The notes under the pieces are model-generated. The model was not told the DNA's origin and searched no databases. It worked only from the letters and a program-made list of their open reading frames with translations. DNA of 64,000 nucleotides from positions 2,250,461 through 2,314,460 of the forward strand of contig NZ_CM002917.1 in the NCBI RefSeq assembly GCF_000154705.2, in the 5' to 3' direction. How positions within the stretch are numbered: position 1 is the first letter of the stretch; every line of letters starts with the position of its first letter. The stretch comes from Hoeflea phototrophica DFL-43 (GTDB lineage: Bacteria > Pseudomonadota > Alphaproteobacteria > Rhizobiales > Rhizobiaceae). The position numbers and the translations under genes were made by a program. Positions 34,065 to 43,051 of this stretch are shown piece after piece.

Positions 34065-35039
34065 TCAGGGCAACAGAACCGTGGTGCCGGAGGTTTTTCG
34101 CCCCTCAAGATCGCTGTGCGCACGTGCCGCCTCGGCCAGCGGGTAACGCTGATTGATCTCGATCTTCACATCACCTTTTGCCACCACGTCAAACAGCGCG
34201 CCCGCAGACGCTTCGAGTTCGGCACGGCTGGCGATGTAGGTGAAAAGCGTTGGCCGCGTTGCGTACAGCGAGCCCTTCTGGGAAAGAAGTCCGATGTTGA
34301 ACGGCTCGATCGGTCCGGATGATTGGCCAAAGCTCGCCCACATGCCGCGCGGCCTTATGCAATCGAGCGAACCGGGAAACGTGTCCTTGCCCACCGAATC
34401 ATAGACAACGTCGACACCCTTGCTGCCGGTGATGTCCTTGACCCGCGCGACAAAATCGTCCTCACGGTAATTGATCACATGATCATAGCCGTTGGCGCTT
34501 GCGAGTTTGGCCTTTTCAGCCGAGCCAACCGTTCCAATGACGGTGGCGCCAAGAGCCTTGGCCCATTGTCCGGCAATCAGGCCAACGCCACCCGCGGCAG
34601 CGTGAAACAGGATCGTATCACCTGGCTTCACCTCGAATGTGCGCCTGAGCAGATATTCGGCGGTCATCCCCTTGAGCATCATGCTCGCAGCAACGTCCAG
34701 CGCGATTTCGTCAGGCACCTTGACCAGTCGGTCCGCGGCGATCACGCGCTGTTGCGCATAGGCGCCGATCGGCCCGGCATAGGCAACCCGGTCGCCGATC
34801 TTAAGCGTGGTCACACCCTCGCCGATCGCTTCAACCACGCCGGCCCCTTCATTTCCCGGCACCAGAGGCATGCCGTTGGGCGCCGGATAGAGCCCGGTCC
34901 GAAAATAGACATCGATGAAATTGAGCCCGACAGCCTCCTGACGGATCAGCACTTCGCCGGGGCCGGGCGCACCGGTTGCATGGTCGCGCCATTCAAGAAC
35001 TTCGGGTCCGCCATGAGTGGAAACAACGATCGCCTTCAT
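34065..35039 (-). CDS. NADPH:quinone oxidoreductase, zeta-crystallin type
   Basis: This 324-residue protein is a medium-chain dehydrogenase/reductase of the quinone oxidoreductase group. It has GPGEVLIRQEAVGLNFIDVY, the entry VPGNEGAGVVEAIGEGV, and the nucleotide fold DTILFHAAAGGVGLIAGQWA. The catalytic zinc cysteines of alcohol dehydrogenases are absent, as expected. It transfers electrons from NADPH to quinones. The ATG at 35039 follows the pcs stop by 21 nt, so the two could share a transcript. Confidence 0.9.
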   Translation of the reverse strand: MKAIVVSTHGGPEVLEWRDHATGAPGPGEVLIRQEAVGLNFIDVYFRTGLYPAPNGMPLVPGNEGAGVVEAIGEGVTTLKIGDRVAYAGPIGAYAQQRVIAADRLVKVPDEIALDVAASMMLKGMTAEYLLRRTFEVKPGDTILFHAAAGGVGLIAGQWAKALGATVIGTVGSAEKAKLASANGYDHVINYREDDFVARVKDITGSKGVDVVYDSVGKDTFPGSLDCIRPRGMWASFGQSSGPIEPFNIGLLSQKGSLYATRPTLFTYIASRAELEASAGALFDVVAKGDVKIEINQRYPLAEAARAHSDLEGRKTSGTTVLLP

Positions 35040-35060
35040 GTTCCAAACCTTTCTCTGAAA

Positions 35061-35813
35061 TCACTGTATTTGTTGATCAACCGATGATCGCCGACCCAGA
35101 TTTGGGAACATCTGCATGATCCCCCCAATCACAAACAAATAGGCTCCCGTCAACATCACCGACCACATAAGCCAGTCCGGACTGTCGAAGTGCAGCAGCA
35201 GGGCGTAGCCCGAAAGCACCGACCAGATTCCGAACACGGTCAGATTGAGCGGCCGCAACCGTGCCACACGGACCGGGTGGAGGAAATTGATGGGCAGGAA
35301 TGTCATGACCACGGCAACCAGAACGATGCCGAAAGCAACCAATTCCGAGGCCTTGATCACGAACAGCGTAAACACCAGCATGTTCCACACCACCGGAAAC
35401 CCGGAGAAGAAGTTCTCTTCAACCTTCATGCCAGTGTCGGCATAGTAGATTGCACTCGAAACCACGATCAGACCCGCCGCAACAAACGACAATGTCTCCC
35501 CGATCATTCCGCTCTGATACAGCGCGAACGCAGGAATCAGCACATAAGTGACGTAATCGATCACATTGTCGAGCATGACGCCCGACCAGTTCGGCAGGAC
35601 TTCCTTGACATTGAGCTTGCGTGCGATCGGCCCGTCTATGCCGTCGATCAGCAGCGCCAGCCCCAGCCACCACCAAAGATCGACAAACCTGCCCTCAGCC
35701 GCCGCAACAAGCGCCAGAAACGCCATGAACGACCCACTGGCCGTGAGTATGTGGACCGAAAACGCCCGTATCTCCGCATAAGGCACGCGGCGGTACTTGA
35801 ATGGAAGCTTCAT
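35061..35813 (-). CDS. pcs: Phosphatidylcholine synthase
   Basis: This 250-residue membrane enzyme condenses CDP-diacylglycerol with choline to make phosphatidylcholine in one step, a trait of rhizobia, Brucella and relatives. The CDP-alcohol phosphotransferase motif is visible as IDGIDGPIARK followed by SGVMLDNVIDYVTYVLIP, with the metal-binding Asp residues. About seven hydrophobic segments are present, and the length fits Pcs (about 240). The ATG at 35813 is the only good start. It is downstream of the DUF1326 gene after 55 nt. Confidence 0.92.
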   Translation of the reverse strand: MKLPFKYRRVPYAEIRAFSVHILTASGSFMAFLALVAAAEGRFVDLWWWLGLALLIDGIDGPIARKLNVKEVLPNWSGVMLDNVIDYVTYVLIPAFALYQSGMIGETLSFVAAGLIVVSSAIYYADTGMKVEENFFSGFPVVWNMLVFTLFVIKASELVAFGIVLVAVVMTFLPINFLHPVRVARLRPLNLTVFGIWSVLSGYALLLHFDSPDWLMWSVMLTGAYLFVIGGIMQMFPNLGRRSSVDQQIQ

Positions 35814-35868
35814 GCCGCCAATGCCCTCCTTGGAAAGTTAAATGGCTTTTTTACCGGAACGGCCTGTT

Positions 35869-36486
35869 TCAGTTCGGTCCGCTCCAGTCGAGCGCGCAGA
35901 TTTCAGCCGAGCGGCCGGCAAAATTCCAGTTTCGGCCAAAAGCCCGCAATTTGGAACGCTCGGATTTGGCAACGATGATTTCGGGCGCAATCCAGTACTC
36001 TGAATTCGAGATCACGGTGTCCTCACCGTTTTTCTTGCCTGGAATCGGTGCGACGATCCCGTCGATGATCTTGGGGATCTTGACGATCCGCTTGTTGCCC
36101 TCAACCTCATAGCTGATCGGCTCCTGCTGAACACCGAGAAAATTCCCGACCAGGATAGAAAGCAATGAGGTGGTGCCACCGGCCTTGCCGGTGAATATCT
36201 TGGTGAAGGCCTTGGTGGCATAGATCGAGGCGCGCTTGTCGACAAACAGGCCGGCAGTCCAGTTTCCGCGGCTCATATATCCCGGGATCTCCATGATCAG
36301 GCCCAGATTCAGCCCCGACAGATCGGTGTCGCCATAAAAGCCATTGTCAATCCGGAAACCCGCCCAGGTCTGGCAATAGCCCTCGGTCGGCGGATGCTGG
36401 CCAAGCGAAAGCACGCAAGGGCAAAAGACGGTGCAATTGCATGACAGCACCAGTTCGCCCTTCAAAGCCCATTCAACATCAGCCAT
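35869..36486 (-). CDS. DUF1326 cysteine-rich protein
   Basis: This 205-residue soluble protein carries a dense cysteine cluster near its N-terminus: Cys16, Cys18, Cys22, Cys24 (SCNCTVFCPC) and Cys38 (GYCQTW), plus one Cys near the C-terminus (EICALDW). There is no signal peptide. This is the DUF1326 pattern, a family of unknown function that often travels with DUF2182 membrane proteins, as here with 15 nt between the genes. The cysteine spacing suggests a bound metal, perhaps copper or zinc, but that is an inference. It is a hypothetical protein with a real conserved family. Confidence 0.82.
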   Translation of the reverse strand: MADVEWALKGELVLSCNCTVFCPCVLSLGQHPPTEGYCQTWAGFRIDNGFYGDTDLSGLNLGLIMEIPGYMSRGNWTAGLFVDKRASIYATKAFTKIFTGKAGGTTSLLSILVGNFLGVQQEPISYEVEGNKRIVKIPKIIDGIVAPIPGKKNGEDTVISNSEYWIAPEIIVAKSERSKLRAFGRNWNFAGRSAEICALDWSGPN

Positions 36487-36501
36487 TCAAATCTCCCGTT
36501 A

Positions 36502-37446
36502 TCAGACCGCTGAACTGAAAATCAGCGCCACTCCCCAAAGCCCCACTATTGCGCCCACGAGGCGACTTGTCACGCGGCCGCTGCCGGTTTTTTCAAGAAA
36601 CGTAAGCAGCGTCAGCGCCGCCATCCAGATCACATTCATGCTGCCCACTGCAAGCATGATCAGCATCAGTGCCCAGCAACACCCGAGACACCAGAGACCC
36701 TGCTCCATCCCCAGTTTGAATACGCCCGAAACGCGCGTCTGCCAACGGGCAAAGAGGGTTGTGAAGGGATTGCGGCACTTGGTCAGACACGCCTCCTTGA
36801 GCGCTGAAAACTGGTAGGCACCGGCCAAAATCAAGATCAGCCCCGCAACCATACCCTGAGCCGGACCTGCTGCCCCTGCACCACTGAGCGCGCCGACCAG
36901 CAACTGAACCGCCGCAAAAGCCAGTGCCGCCAATGCCCAGACCGCAAGATAACCCCCAGTCAACACCAGCGGGTGCACAACGGGATCGCCGCGGGCAGCC
37001 GCGGTGTCGGCAATCTCGGCATAGGTGCGAATCATCGGCGCCGCTGTCGGAAGCATCATCGCCGCCGCCATCGCCAGCCACATGATCAACAATGCTGCAA
37101 AAAGCCCCAAACCCGGACTGCCAAGCAACAAGGCGCCGGAGTCAACTGAAAGACACAGATCGGCAATCCTGGCGGCAAAAGAACCGGCATCGACAGGCAG
37201 GAACTGAGCAATCAGCGCCATCCCTGGGCCCAACGGCCTTGCCGACCCGGACAATTCAGCCACCGCGCCAGCCATCGAGAACAGGAACCACCAGGCAATA
37301 CCGGTGGTGACCGCCACCATCGCGAAGACCGGCCAGACAGGGCGGCGCGCCAGCTGAGCCACGGCGCGGCCGGACCGGTCAAGATGATCGAACCGGCCGT
37401 CGAGCGGGTCATTGCTGCTGCGTGGCGTTAACATGCGCCAATTCAT
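36502..37446 (-). CDS. DUF2182 membrane protein
   Basis: This protein of about 314 residues has seven or eight hydrophobic segments (WPVFAMVAVTTGIAWWFLF is the first). It shows two cysteine motifs: KEACLTKCRNPF and GLWCLGCCWALM, both on or near the membrane. They are the conserved marks of DUF2182 and suggest metal or redox chemistry at the membrane. The start is uncertain: ATG at 37446 or at 37434, and neither has a strong ribosome site. It is the first gene of a pair with DUF1326 and is divergent from the UbiH-like gene. The function is unknown. Confidence 0.8.
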   Translation of the reverse strand: MNWRMLTPRSSNDPLDGRFDHLDRSGRAVAQLARRPVWPVFAMVAVTTGIAWWFLFSMAGAVAELSGSARPLGPGMALIAQFLPVDAGSFAARIADLCLSVDSGALLLGSPGLGLFAALLIMWLAMAAAMMLPTAAPMIRTYAEIADTAAARGDPVVHPLVLTGGYLAVWALAALAFAAVQLLVGALSGAGAAGPAQGMVAGLILILAGAYQFSALKEACLTKCRNPFTTLFARWQTRVSGVFKLGMEQGLWCLGCCWALMLIMLAVGSMNVIWMAALTLLTFLEKTGSGRVTSRLVGAIVGLWGVALIFSSAV

Positions 37447-37529
37447 CCCATGGAGTTGGTAGCAATGGCGATGTAAAGGAGGTTGTGGCGGCGTGGCAAT
37501 CGCCAATCATGATTTGAAGGGTGAAACAG

Positions 37530-38711
37530 ATGCAGGCTCATTACGACATCGCCGTGGTTGGCGGCGGTCTCGCCGGCACGGTCGCAGCACTTGCGGCAGC
37601 CGCTGAAGGCTGGCGGGTCGCATTCATCGCACCCAAGCCGCCTCGCCAGGATGGCCGCACCACGGCATTGCTGTCGGAATCGCTCGATCTGCTCTCCAGC
37701 CTCGGCGTCTGGGATATGGTTCGTCCGTCATCTGCGCCGTTGCGCACCATGCGCATTCTCGATGGCACCAGCCGTCTGTTTCGCGCACCCCCGGTATCGT
37801 TTCATTCCTCCGAAATCGACCTCGACGCATTCGGATACAACATCCCCAACCAGCCGCTGTTTGACACGCTCCATGCCGCAGCCGCCTCGGAAAGCAGGAT
37901 CGGCCGTTTCGAAGCATCTCTCACCACCGCCGAAAAGATCGAAGATGAGATTTTGCTGTATCTCGACGATGGAACCGAGATCCGCGCCGCCGCCGCACTG
38001 GCCGCCGATGGCCGCAACTCGACCCTGCGCGAAGCGATGGGAATTAGGGTCAAGACATGGTCCTATCCGCAATCGGCGCTTGTGATGAATTTCAGCCATC
38101 GTTTTGGCCACGGAGATGTTTCGACCGAGTTTCACACCGAACAAGGCCCATTCACCCAAGTGCCCCTGCCCGGCAACCGCTCGAGCCTGGTCTGGGCCGT
38201 CAAGCCTGATCAGGTCGATGACATTCTGGCGCTCCCGCGCAAGCAACTCAACGCGGAAGTCGAACGCCGGATGCAGTCCATCCTCGGCGCGGTCGAGGTT
38301 GAAAATGAACCTCAGGCCTGGCCGCTTTCAAGCCTGATTGCCACCCGCTTTGGCGCGGGCCGCACCATGCTGGTCGGCGAGACCGGGCATGCCTTCCCGC
38401 CCATCGGCGCACAGGGCCTCAATCTTGGGCTTCGCGATATCCGGCAGGCCATCGACGCACTGCGGGAAGCCGGCGGCCCTGAACAGGCACCGCGCGCAGT
38501 GGAAAGCTACAACCGCAAGCGTCGCATTGATGTGACCAGCCGCACTGCAGGCGTCGATCTGCTCAACAGGGCACTGCTGAGTTCGTTTCTGCCGATGCAG
38601 GCATTGCGTGCCGGCGGCCTTGTGGCCCTGTCATCGATTCCACCGCTCAGGCTTCTTGCGATGCGCGAAGGCATGACACCGGGATGGCGCAAGAGCGGCC
38701 TAAACCAATAG
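37530..38711 (+). CDS. UbiH/UbiF-family FAD-dependent hydroxylase
   Basis: This 393-residue flavoprotein shows the FAD-binding YDIAVVGGGLAGTVAALAAA at the N-terminus and MLVGETGHAFPPIGAQGLNL in the C-terminal half, the second FAD site of the UbiH/COQ6 class (Glu in place of the usual Asp). The group hydroxylates ubiquinone precursors. I use the ATG at 37530, with AGGGTGA upstream; a GTG at 37521 in the same frame is possible. The gene stands alone and is divergent from the DUF2182 gene. Which ring position it hydroxylates cannot be told. Confidence 0.87.
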   Translation: MQAHYDIAVVGGGLAGTVAALAAAAEGWRVAFIAPKPPRQDGRTTALLSESLDLLSSLGVWDMVRPSSAPLRTMRILDGTSRLFRAPPVSFHSSEIDLDAFGYNIPNQPLFDTLHAAAASESRIGRFEASLTTAEKIEDEILLYLDDGTEIRAAAALAADGRNSTLREAMGIRVKTWSYPQSALVMNFSHRFGHGDVSTEFHTEQGPFTQVPLPGNRSSLVWAVKPDQVDDILALPRKQLNAEVERRMQSILGAVEVENEPQAWPLSSLIATRFGAGRTMLVGETGHAFPPIGAQGLNLGLRDIRQAIDALREAGGPEQAPRAVESYNRKRRIDVTSRTAGVDLLNRALLSSFLPMQALRAGGLVALSSIPPLRLLAMREGMTPGWRKSGLNQ

Positions 38712-38734
38712 ACAACCCTGAAATCACCGGGGGT

Positions 38735-39700
38735 TCAGCTTGGAAACAGGTCCGGTGGCAAGGTGCCGCTCGTGATCAGCCACAAAAGAGCTGATACGCT
38801 TGCAACACTGCTGACGGTTGTCACCAGTACCGTCGCCGATGCCCGCTCGACCCAGGTCGAATATTGCTGGGCGATCACAAACACATTTGTGGCGGTGGGC
38901 AATGAAGCCAGAAGCACTGCCGTATAGACCCAGACCGGGTCAAAATCACCGATCAGGCTCAGGCCGAGATACATCAGCACCGGATGGGCGATCAGCTTCA
39001 TCGGAACAATAAAACCAAGCTCGACCGGCACCCGTTTGAGTGGCCGGAGCGCCAGCGTCACCCCCATGGCAAACAAGGCACACGGCGCTGCGGCCTGCGC
39101 CAGATAGTCAATCAGGCGCCCGACCGGAACCGGCGGCTCAAACTGGATCGCGGCGGCTGCCACCCCCACGGCCGTGGCGATGATGAATGGGTGAAAGGCG
39201 ATCTTGCGCACCACGCTGAGCGCCAACGCGCCCGCGCCGCGGTTGTCACCGCCCGCAAGCGCCATCATCATGGGTGCGATGGTGAAATGCATGATGTTTT
39301 CAAAACAGAAGATCAGCGCCACCGGCACCGCTGCCGGTTCGCCAAATGCCAGGATGGCGATCCCCGGTCCCATATAGCCGATATTGCCATAGGCTCCCGC
39401 CAGTCCCTGGATCGTCGCGTCGCCGATGCTCGCGCGCCGGATCAGGATGGCAATGGCAAACACCAGCGCAAACACGGTGTAGGTCACCACCATGCTGGTC
39501 AGAACATAGTCCCAGCGCGCCAGCTGTTCGATCGGCGTCTGCGACAGCAATTTGAAAAACAGGGCCGGCAGCGACACATATATGATGAAGGTGTTGAGCC
39601 AGCCCATCGCTTCATGCGGCTGCCTGGTGATCCGCGCAGCGATGTAGCCGAGCAGGATCAGACCAAAAAAAGGTAACACCAAACCTGCGATTTCAGCCAT
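38735..39700 (-). CDS. AEC-family (auxin efflux carrier type) transporter
   Basis: This 321-residue membrane protein has about ten hydrophobic segments arranged as two inverted halves. Marks of the AEC family are LVLPFFGLILLGYIAARI at the N-terminus, the GLAGAYGNIGYMGPGIAILAF segment split by a Gly-rich break, and LASLPTATNVFVIAQQY. AEC carriers move organic acids or similar solutes; the substrate is unknown here. It is convergent with the UbiH-like gene, 23 nt away. Confidence 0.88.
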   Translation of the reverse strand: MAEIAGLVLPFFGLILLGYIAARITRQPHEAMGWLNTFIIYVSLPALFFKLLSQTPIEQLARWDYVLTSMVVTYTVFALVFAIAILIRRASIGDATIQGLAGAYGNIGYMGPGIAILAFGEPAAVPVALIFCFENIMHFTIAPMMMALAGGDNRGAGALALSVVRKIAFHPFIIATAVGVAAAAIQFEPPVPVGRLIDYLAQAAAPCALFAMGVTLALRPLKRVPVELGFIVPMKLIAHPVLMYLGLSLIGDFDPVWVYTAVLLASLPTATNVFVIAQQYSTWVERASATVLVTTVSSVASVSALLWLITSGTLPPDLFPS

Positions 39701-39848
39701 AATCGAAGCCCATTGGAACGTATCTGCCTCGCCATGGATCCCAACCCGCAGATCTGTTCGGGCTATGTTTGTTCAAGGCCTCCGTCAAGCCCGGACGGTT
39801 GAACTTTCCCCGCGGCAACCCACTTTTAGGGTCAAAGGATGAAATGAC

Positions 39849-40178
39849 ATGTCGCTAAAAGTTGCCAAGTTCACCATCGGTCAGGTCGTCAAACACCGGA
39901 TTTTCCCCTTCCGGGGTGTCATCTTTGATGTTGACCCGGTCTACGCCAACACCGAGGAGTGGTGGAACGCCATTCCCGAGAATGTGCGCCCGCGCAAGGA
40001 TCAACCCTTCTATCATCTGCTCGCGGAAAATGATGACACCGAATATGTGGCCTATGTGTCGGAGCAGAACCTGTTGATCGACGACAGCGAAAATCCGATC
40101 CGCCACCCGCAATTGGCCGAGTTCTTCGAAACCCAGATCGACGGCGTCTACATGCCAAAAGAGCGGATCAGTCACTGA
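39849..40178 (+). CDS. hspQ: Heat shock protein HspQ
   Basis: This 109-residue protein matches HspQ (YccV-like): KFTIGQVVKHRIFPFRGVIF, DVDPVYANTEEWW, PFYHLLAEND and YVSEQNLLIDD. In E. coli HspQ is a heat-shock protein that binds hemimethylated DNA and stimulates Lon protease. It stands alone, with 148 nt of upstream sequence and a strong bidirectional terminator after it. A heat-shock type promoter is expected but I could not identify one with confidence. Confidence 0.92.
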   Translation: MSLKVAKFTIGQVVKHRIFPFRGVIFDVDPVYANTEEWWNAIPENVRPRKDQPFYHLLAENDDTEYVAYVSEQNLLIDDSENPIRHPQLAEFFETQIDGVYMPKERISH

Positions 40179-40224
40179 GCCTTTGCCGCATCGGTCTTTC
40201 AAGCTGACTGGATACTGGAAAAAG

Positions 40225-40256
40225 AAAACCCGGAAGCGTTGCCGCCCCCGGGTTTT
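40225..40256. terminator. Bidirectional rho-independent terminator
   Basis: AAAACCCGG (40225-40233) pairs with CCGGGTTTT (40248-40256), giving a 9-bp stem followed by TT on the plus strand. On the minus strand the other arm gives the matching T-run. It lies between the convergent hspQ and IalB-like genes and serves both. Confidence 0.85.
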
Positions 40257-40282
40257 TTAATATGTTCGCCTGATGCTCTCGA

Positions 40283-40891
40283 TCAGTTCTTCTTGGCAGC
40301 TGCCTGCGCTTCTTCAAGCTTCTTGCGCGCTTCCTCGGCCTTCTTGGCCATTTCTTCCTGAAGCAGACGCTGGCGTTCCTGGAGCTCGGACTGGGCAATC
40401 GGCTCGCCGTCCCAAGCCTGGGTGAAGCCTTCAAGCGAGATCTTCAGCGGGTTCGGCGTGCGCTGGTAGTTGACCGATGTCAGCACCATCTCGCCACCCT
40501 TCTTGAAGGAATTGACCATTGCATCGGTGAGCGCTGATTCCGCCACGCAGGTTTCGGGCATGCAGATCTGATACTCGACGCGCTGAGCCTGTCCGCCATC
40601 AACCTGCAGATTGATGCCCGGCTGGATCAGCCGCGCGGTCGGCACGGTTACCTGAAGCAGCATGCGGTTGACCTTGCCGGTGATGCTGATCAGGCCGATA
40701 GCGGTCAGCAGCTGACCCGTGGGCGCGGTGATGATGTTCTGAACGATGCACACATCATTGTCTTCCTGCTTGGTGCAGGTCTTGTACCAGCCCTGATTGG
40801 CACCCTGTGCCGACGCGGTTGCCGGCATGAACGCAGCAGCGAGGCCAGCTGACATGATGGTTGCGAAAACGGTCTTGATGGTTGCGTTCAT
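40283..40891 (-). CDS. Invasion-associated locus B (IalB) family protein
   Basis: This 202-residue exported protein has a signal peptide (TIMSAGLAAAFMPATASAQG), then an IalB-type domain with WYKTCTKQEDNDVCIVQN, LLQVTVPTARLIQPGI and QICMPETCVAES; its four cysteines probably form two disulfides. The last 45 residues are a charged Ala/Glu/Lys-rich helix (LQEEMAKKAEEARKKLEEAQ), not part of the usual domain and likely a coiled coil. IalB was named in Bartonella for its role in erythrocyte entry, but free-living Alphaproteobacteria have homologues of unknown role. Confidence 0.87.
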   Translation of the reverse strand: MNATIKTVFATIMSAGLAAAFMPATASAQGANQGWYKTCTKQEDNDVCIVQNIITAPTGQLLTAIGLISITGKVNRMLLQVTVPTARLIQPGINLQVDGGQAQRVEYQICMPETCVAESALTDAMVNSFKKGGEMVLTSVNYQRTPNPLKISLEGFTQAWDGEPIAQSELQERQRLLQEEMAKKAEEARKKLEEAQAAAKKN

Positions 40892-41176
40892 TGGATATCA
40901 ACTCTCCTGAAGTGCGCGTCTGGCGCCAAACGGTTCGCGCGGAATTCGCGTCCTTTACCCATAGCTGCGCCTTCTTCACGGAAATTGCGGCGACAGCAAG
41001 GCTTACTCCGCTCCCTGTTAACGCGGGATGTTCGCAATATCCAGTCCGGGAATGGCTCGCGCAGCAAAAAAACCGCCCGAATGGTTCTGCAATATGGCCG
41101 TATGAGGTCTCCACCTATATCTTCTCACAAGGGAATCGACCCATTCCCCCACCAAGCCGGGCCCGAAGGAACAAAG

Positions 41177-43000
41177 ATGCGACAAAAACTGGTGATGTTG
41201 TTTTCACTTTTGGCAAGCCTGCTGGGCGCTGTGGCGGTGGCCCAGGCGGAACCCGTGCACGCAATTGCCATGCATGGCGAACCGGCACTGCCCGCGGATT
41301 TCACCCATCTTCCCTACGTCAATCCCGACGCCCCCAAGGGCGGGAAGATCACCTATGGCGTGGTCGGAACATTCGACAGCGTTCGCCCGTTCATCGTAAG
41401 GAGCATGCGCACCCATGCCCGCGGTATTGTCGACCCGGAATACGGCAACCTGATATACGAGACATTGATGATGCGCTCGCAGGACGAGCCGTTCACGCTT
41501 TACGGATTGCTCGCCGAGAGCGTGGAATGGGATGAGGACCGCAGTTTCATCCAATACAATCTCAATCCGGCTGCGCGCTGGTCGGATGGCAAGCCGGTCA
41601 CAGCCGACGATATCATCTTCACCATGGAATTGCTCAGGGACAAGGGACGCCCGCCCTTCTCCACCCGTCTCAACCGCGTCGAAAAGATGGAGAAAGTCTC
41701 CGATCTTTCGGTGCGCTTCACGTTCAACGAGACATCGAACCGGGAATATCCCTTGATCCTGTCTCTGTCGCCGGTGCTGCCGAAACACGCGACCGACGCC
41801 GAGACGTTCGATCAGTCGACACTTGAACCGGGGGTCGGCTCGGGCCCCTATCTGATCAGCGAGATCAAGCCCGGAGAACGGATCACCTACACGCGGCGCG
41901 ACGATTACTGGGCGAAGGACCTGCCGATCAAGCGCGGCATCGACAATTATGATGAAATCTCGGTCGAGTACTTCCTGTCGGAAACCGCTCAATTCGAAGC
42001 CTTCAAAAAGGGTGTTTTCGACGTCTATCCGGATGGCAGTGCCACCAACTGGGCGCGGGGCTATGATTTTCCAGCTGTCGAGAATGGCGAGATCGTTCGC
42101 AAGGAATACGACCGGAAAACCCCTTCCGGCATGTACGGCTTTGTCTTCAACACCCGAAGCCCTTTGTTCGAAGATGTCAGGGTCCGCAAGGCGCTTACGC
42201 TTCTTTTCGATTTTGAATGGGCAAACCGCAGCCTCTACGACAATGCGTACACCCGCACCCGTTCCTTCTGGGACGGCTCGGAGCTTTCCAGTTACGGCAA
42301 ACCGGCCGATGCGCGCGAACGCGAAATCCTGACCCCGTTTCCGGACGCCGTTCCTGCCGGCATCATGGAGGGAACCTGGACATTGCCTGTGAGCGACGGA
42401 TCCGGCCGGGACCGGAAGATCCAGCGCGCGGCGTACACCCTTCTCCAGGAGGCCGGTTACCGGATTGCCGAAGGGCAGCTGGTCGATGCGGATGGAAAGC
42501 CCTTCACCTTCGGGCTTATGACTCAGAACGAGGGTCAGGAAAAACTCGCCGTCGCCTATCAGCGTTCGCTCGCAGCTCTCGGCATCGATATGTCGATCCG
42601 GACGGTCGACGATGCTCAGTACCAGCAGCGCTCACAGACCTTCGACTACAACATGATCATGAAATCATTCCCGTCGTCTCTGTCGCCTGGTGCCGAGCAA
42701 ATCAACCGCTGGGGATCCGCGTCGCGGGACCGCCAGGGCTCTTTCAATTTCGCCGGCGCAGCCAGCCCGGCCATTGACGCGGCAATCGATGCGCTTCTCA
42801 ATGCACGCACGGCGGACGATTTCCGCTCCGCAGTGCGCGCCTATGACCGGGTGCTGCTGGCAGGCTATTATGTCGTGCCAGCATTTCATCTGGGCAAATC
42901 CTGGGTGGCTCACCGCAGCCGCATCGCGGAGCCGGAAGGCGATGCACCGCTCTATGGCTATTATCTTCCCGCCTGGTGGGACACCACAGCCGCACGCTGA
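41177..43000 (+). CDS. Extracellular solute-binding protein family 5 (YejA-like peptide-binding)
   Basis: This 607-residue periplasmic protein starts with a signal peptide (LFSLLASLLGAVAVAQAE). It has the family 5 pattern: PKGGKITYGVVGTFDSVRPF, WSDGKPVTADDIIFTMELL, GVGSGPYLISEIKPGERI and VRKALTLLFDFEWANRSLY. Its size and the Met-His-Gly-Glu-Pro start of the mature part match YejA-type proteins, which serve ABC importers for peptides and microcin C. No permease or ATPase gene is adjacent. The ATG at 41177 follows GAAGGA; the upstream open frame is not family-like. Confidence 0.88.
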   Translation: MRQKLVMLFSLLASLLGAVAVAQAEPVHAIAMHGEPALPADFTHLPYVNPDAPKGGKITYGVVGTFDSVRPFIVRSMRTHARGIVDPEYGNLIYETLMMRSQDEPFTLYGLLAESVEWDEDRSFIQYNLNPAARWSDGKPVTADDIIFTMELLRDKGRPPFSTRLNRVEKMEKVSDLSVRFTFNETSNREYPLILSLSPVLPKHATDAETFDQSTLEPGVGSGPYLISEIKPGERITYTRRDDYWAKDLPIKRGIDNYDEISVEYFLSETAQFEAFKKGVFDVYPDGSATNWARGYDFPAVENGEIVRKEYDRKTPSGMYGFVFNTRSPLFEDVRVRKALTLLFDFEWANRSLYDNAYTRTRSFWDGSELSSYGKPADAREREILTPFPDAVPAGIMEGTWTLPVSDGSGRDRKIQRAAYTLLQEAGYRIAEGQLVDADGKPFTFGLMTQNEGQEKLAVAYQRSLAALGIDMSIRTVDDAQYQQRSQTFDYNMIMKSFPSSLSPGAEQINRWGSASRDRQGSFNFAGAASPAIDAAIDALLNARTADDFRSAVRAYDRVLLAGYYVVPAFHLGKSWVAHRSRIAEPEGDAPLYGYYLPAWWDTTAAR

Positions 43001-43051
43001 CCACAGGCACCAATACACAAACCGTCCGATCGTGGCGTGAAAGGCAATCCA

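Noticed and set aside
32635-34146. 503-codon open frame opposite the ABC ATPase gene
   Set aside because: The amino acid composition is shadow-like, there is no good ribosome site, and the opposite strand has a textbook ATPase. The same holds for 44806-46377 and 46468-47436 opposite mfd.
38344-38440. Glu in place of Asp in the second FAD motif of the UbiH-like protein as a defect
   Set aside because: GETGHAFPPIGAQGLNLG keeps every other position, and acidic replacement by Glu is common in this group, so it is not evidence of loss of function.
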